The notes beneath the pieces were generated by a model. It did no database searches and was not told the DNA's origin. It saw only the letters and a list, made by a program, of their open reading frames with translations. The position numbers and the translations under genes are program-made. A DNA stretch of 64,000 nucleotides from positions 62,001 through 126,000 of the forward strand of contig JAFSEY010000010.1 in NCBI GenBank assembly GCA_017435485.1, in the 5' to 3' direction. Of the stretch, positions 62,876 through 64,000 are shown piece by piece. How positions within the stretch are numbered: position 1 is the first letter of the stretch; each line of letters begins with the position of its first letter. The DNA is from Bacilli bacterium. Lineage in GTDB: Bacteria > Bacillota_I > Bacilli_A > RF39 > UBA660.

Positions 62876-63189
62876 TATCTTGTTTCCTCTTCTATCCAAT
62901 TTAAGTATTCACTATACCCTAAAACAATATCATAAGCAATTATCTGGGGAATATCATAGCTATGATTAGCTAAAATTACTTTCTCTATTTCAGGATATAA
63001 TTCTTTTTTAGATTTCATTTGAAGTAAATACTCATTATTATGAATAATTTTTCCTTCCCAATGACCAGAACTAATAGTATCAATCAATTGGCAACAACTA
63101 ACTAATCTTTCTTTTAATAACAATTCAATTATTTTATTAGCTTCTTCTTTATTATTAAAAGTTGTTGAAATCATAATATATTTATTCAT
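62875..63189 (-). CDS. cutA: Divalent-cation tolerance protein CutA
   Basis: A 104-residue trimeric-fold protein related to PII regulators. Seen: YIMISTTFNNKEEANKIIELLLKERLVSCCQLI, then SGHWEGKI and YDIPQIIAYDI, all in the family order. Its function is unclear in most bacteria despite the copper-tolerance name. Upstream (63190-63322) is ~130 bp without a gene; it holds a short coding-like remnant only. Confidence 0.92.
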   Translation of the reverse strand: MNKYIMISTTFNNKEEANKIIELLLKERLVSCCQLIDTISSGHWEGKIIHNNEYLLQMKSKKELYPEIEKVILANHSYDIPQIIAYDIVLGYSEYLNWIEEETR

Positions 63190-63322
63190 AATGTATATCC
63201 TCCTATATTTTATATTGCAAAAATATTATTTGGTATATTCATTAATCTTTTCTAACATGATAGTTATATCTTCTGTTGTATAGTATCCTTCAATTTATAT
63301 AGATAAATTAATCAAAATTAAC

Positions 63323-63715
63323 TTATCCAATATACTCCTTACAATCTATAAGACTTGCAATAATTATTCCATTTACATAAAACCCTTCAGGAAGAACTTC
63401 AGTTTCTTCATAGCTTTTTACTTCTTCAAATAAATCTCCGCTTGTTTCAATTCTAGCTTTAGCATTTATTTTATATTGAATGTCTAATTCGGGATCATTT
63501 TTATCCTTTTTAAAAACATGAATAAAAATTTGTTCATTTTCTTCTATATTTTTTTTAGAAATTTCCATTTGTACAATAGGGATAACTATTTTATCTTCAT
63601 AATACCTAGATGGTTCTACAATAGTACAATGAGGTTGTCCTGATTTACTAGCAGTTGCCAGCATTATTATCCCTACACTTTTTATATTATCTAATTGTTC
63701 ATTGCTTAATTTCAT
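63323..63715 (-). CDS. Pyridoxamine-5'-phosphate-oxidase-like flavin-binding protein
   Basis: A 130-residue protein of the split-barrel PNPOx-like family. The opening QLDNIKSVGIIMLATASKSGQPHCTIVEPSRYYEDKIVIP is characteristic, and IFIHVFKK follows. It probably binds FMN or F420-like cofactors; the substrate is unknown. A TGATATAAT extended -10 lies just upstream. Confidence 0.82.
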   Translation of the reverse strand: MKLSNEQLDNIKSVGIIMLATASKSGQPHCTIVEPSRYYEDKIVIPIVQMEISKKNIEENEQIFIHVFKKDKNDPELDIQYKINAKARIETSGDLFEEVKSYEETEVLPEGFYVNGIIIASLIDCKEYIG

Positions 63716-63805
63716 AGTCGGTTCCTCTTTTCTTATTTAATTATATCACAACAACAATGATTTCAAAAACTATAAATTATGGTATACTTATTATGGTGAA
63801 AATAT

Positions 63806-64000
63806 ATGAATAAAGAGATCAAACTAGAAGATATTGAAATTTATCAAAATAACTATTTAGCTGATAAAAACAATGTAAAAATTCAAAAATTTATTTATAC
63901 CAGCGGCATTAATGAAACATGTTTTAATTATGATTTAGAAAGCAAAACTAAATTTGATTTTAATATTGAAATACCAAAAGTTAAAATGTATAACCAACGT
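63806..64000 (+). CDS. C1-family aminopeptidase (PepC/bleomycin-hydrolase type), 5' part
   Basis: Only the first 65 codons are present; the gene continues beyond the window. The ATG at 63806 follows GGTGAA and a TGGTATACT extended -10. The last residues FDFNIEIPKVKMYNQR match the segment just before the active-site cysteine of PepC proteins (...NQxSSGRCW). The cysteine itself is beyond the edge, so the call rests on this match. Confidence 0.55.
   Translation, partial: MNKEIKLEDIEIYQNNYLADKNNVKIQKFIYTSGINETCFNYDLESKTKFDFNIEIPKVKMYNQR

Noticed and set aside
63226-63292. Coding-like stretch upstream of cutA (about 22 codons ending in TAA, minus strand)
   Set aside because: It reads GYYTTEDITIMLEKINEYTK but has an upstream stop and no start with a binding site; perhaps a remnant of a lost gene, not enough to call.
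1-64000. CRISPR arrays, insertion sequences, prophage or rRNA genes
   Set aside because: I saw no regularly spaced repeats of CRISPR type, no transposase, integrase or phage structural gene, and no rRNA-like sequence; the only tandem repeat is the coding 33-bp repeat at 48568.

Overview
The window is a low-GC, tightly packed stretch of bacterial chromosome. It comes from an endospore-forming member of the Bacilli, probably an uncultured gut-type lineage. The basis is gene content and order: ftsA-ftsZ-spoIIGA-sigE-sigG-ylmC-lspA-rluD, dacB-spmA-spmB-rluB, infC-rpmI-rplT, the dnaB-dnaI pair and a T-box thrS operon are all arranged as in Bacillus relatives. TGA is a real stop codon (for example in the overlapping polA and spoIIGA stops), so this is the standard bacterial code and not the mycoplasma code. 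No gene-free gap exceeds 300 bp; the two longest (about 27111-27303 and 30215-30449) are both regulatory leaders. I saw no CRISPR array, insertion sequence, prophage or rRNA.

Layout. 1-9349 (minus strand): a rhomboid fragment, rluD, lspA, ylmC, sigG, a secreted leucine-rich-repeat protein, sigE, spoIIGA, ftsZ, ftsA, rpmF and yceD. 9445-14664: tmcAL, mutM, a glutamine-amidotransferase-like hydrolase and polA. 14736-18532: a second secreted repeat protein, and a YfcC/DcuC-type transporter carrying an inserted calcium-binding-like loop. 18657-23231: accessory genes (a broken zeta-toxin gene, ASCH, ldh, HD and PH proteins, a CotD-like coat protein). 23295-36126: ffh, a polyprenyl synthase, the L20 operon, a YhcG nuclease, thrS, clpB, dnaI and dnaB. 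36139-41471: a tRNA-Met and a Bacillus yut/yun-like sporulation neighbourhood (S1 protein, Nfu, YutH-like, YutD, YunB), then a ferredoxin with a metallothionein-like tail. 41494-44455: three paralogous membrane proteins of an unrecognised family. 44561-47476: rluB, spmB, spmA, dacB. 47519-55341: a second YhcG nuclease and a surface operon with a giant subtilisin-LRR-dockerin protein. 55476-64000: PopT/DUF368, a radical-SAM DNA-repair pair followed by a highly divergent GroEL, a U32 peptidase, pnuC, cutA, a PNPOx-like protein and the start of a C1 aminopeptidase.

Together the genes cover division (FtsA/FtsZ), the mother-cell and forespore sigma cascade (SpoIIGA activates pro-SigE; SigG acts late in the forespore), spore maturation (DacB, SpmA, SpmB, YunB, CotD, YutH) and core translation and replication. 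Regulation is legible: many promoters have near-consensus -35/-10 boxes 17 bp apart, clpB has a CIRCE operator over its -35, thrS has a T-box, infC has an L20-type attenuator and an ATA start, and sigG has its ribosome binding site buried in a 19-bp hairpin.

The least-explained items are the LNPG-motif membrane protein cluster (41494-44455), the divergent chaperonin in a DNA-repair operon (56488-59967), the calcium-repeat transporter (16817-18532), and the TasA-like/LRR secreted proteins and dockerin protease that probably form the cell-surface layer.
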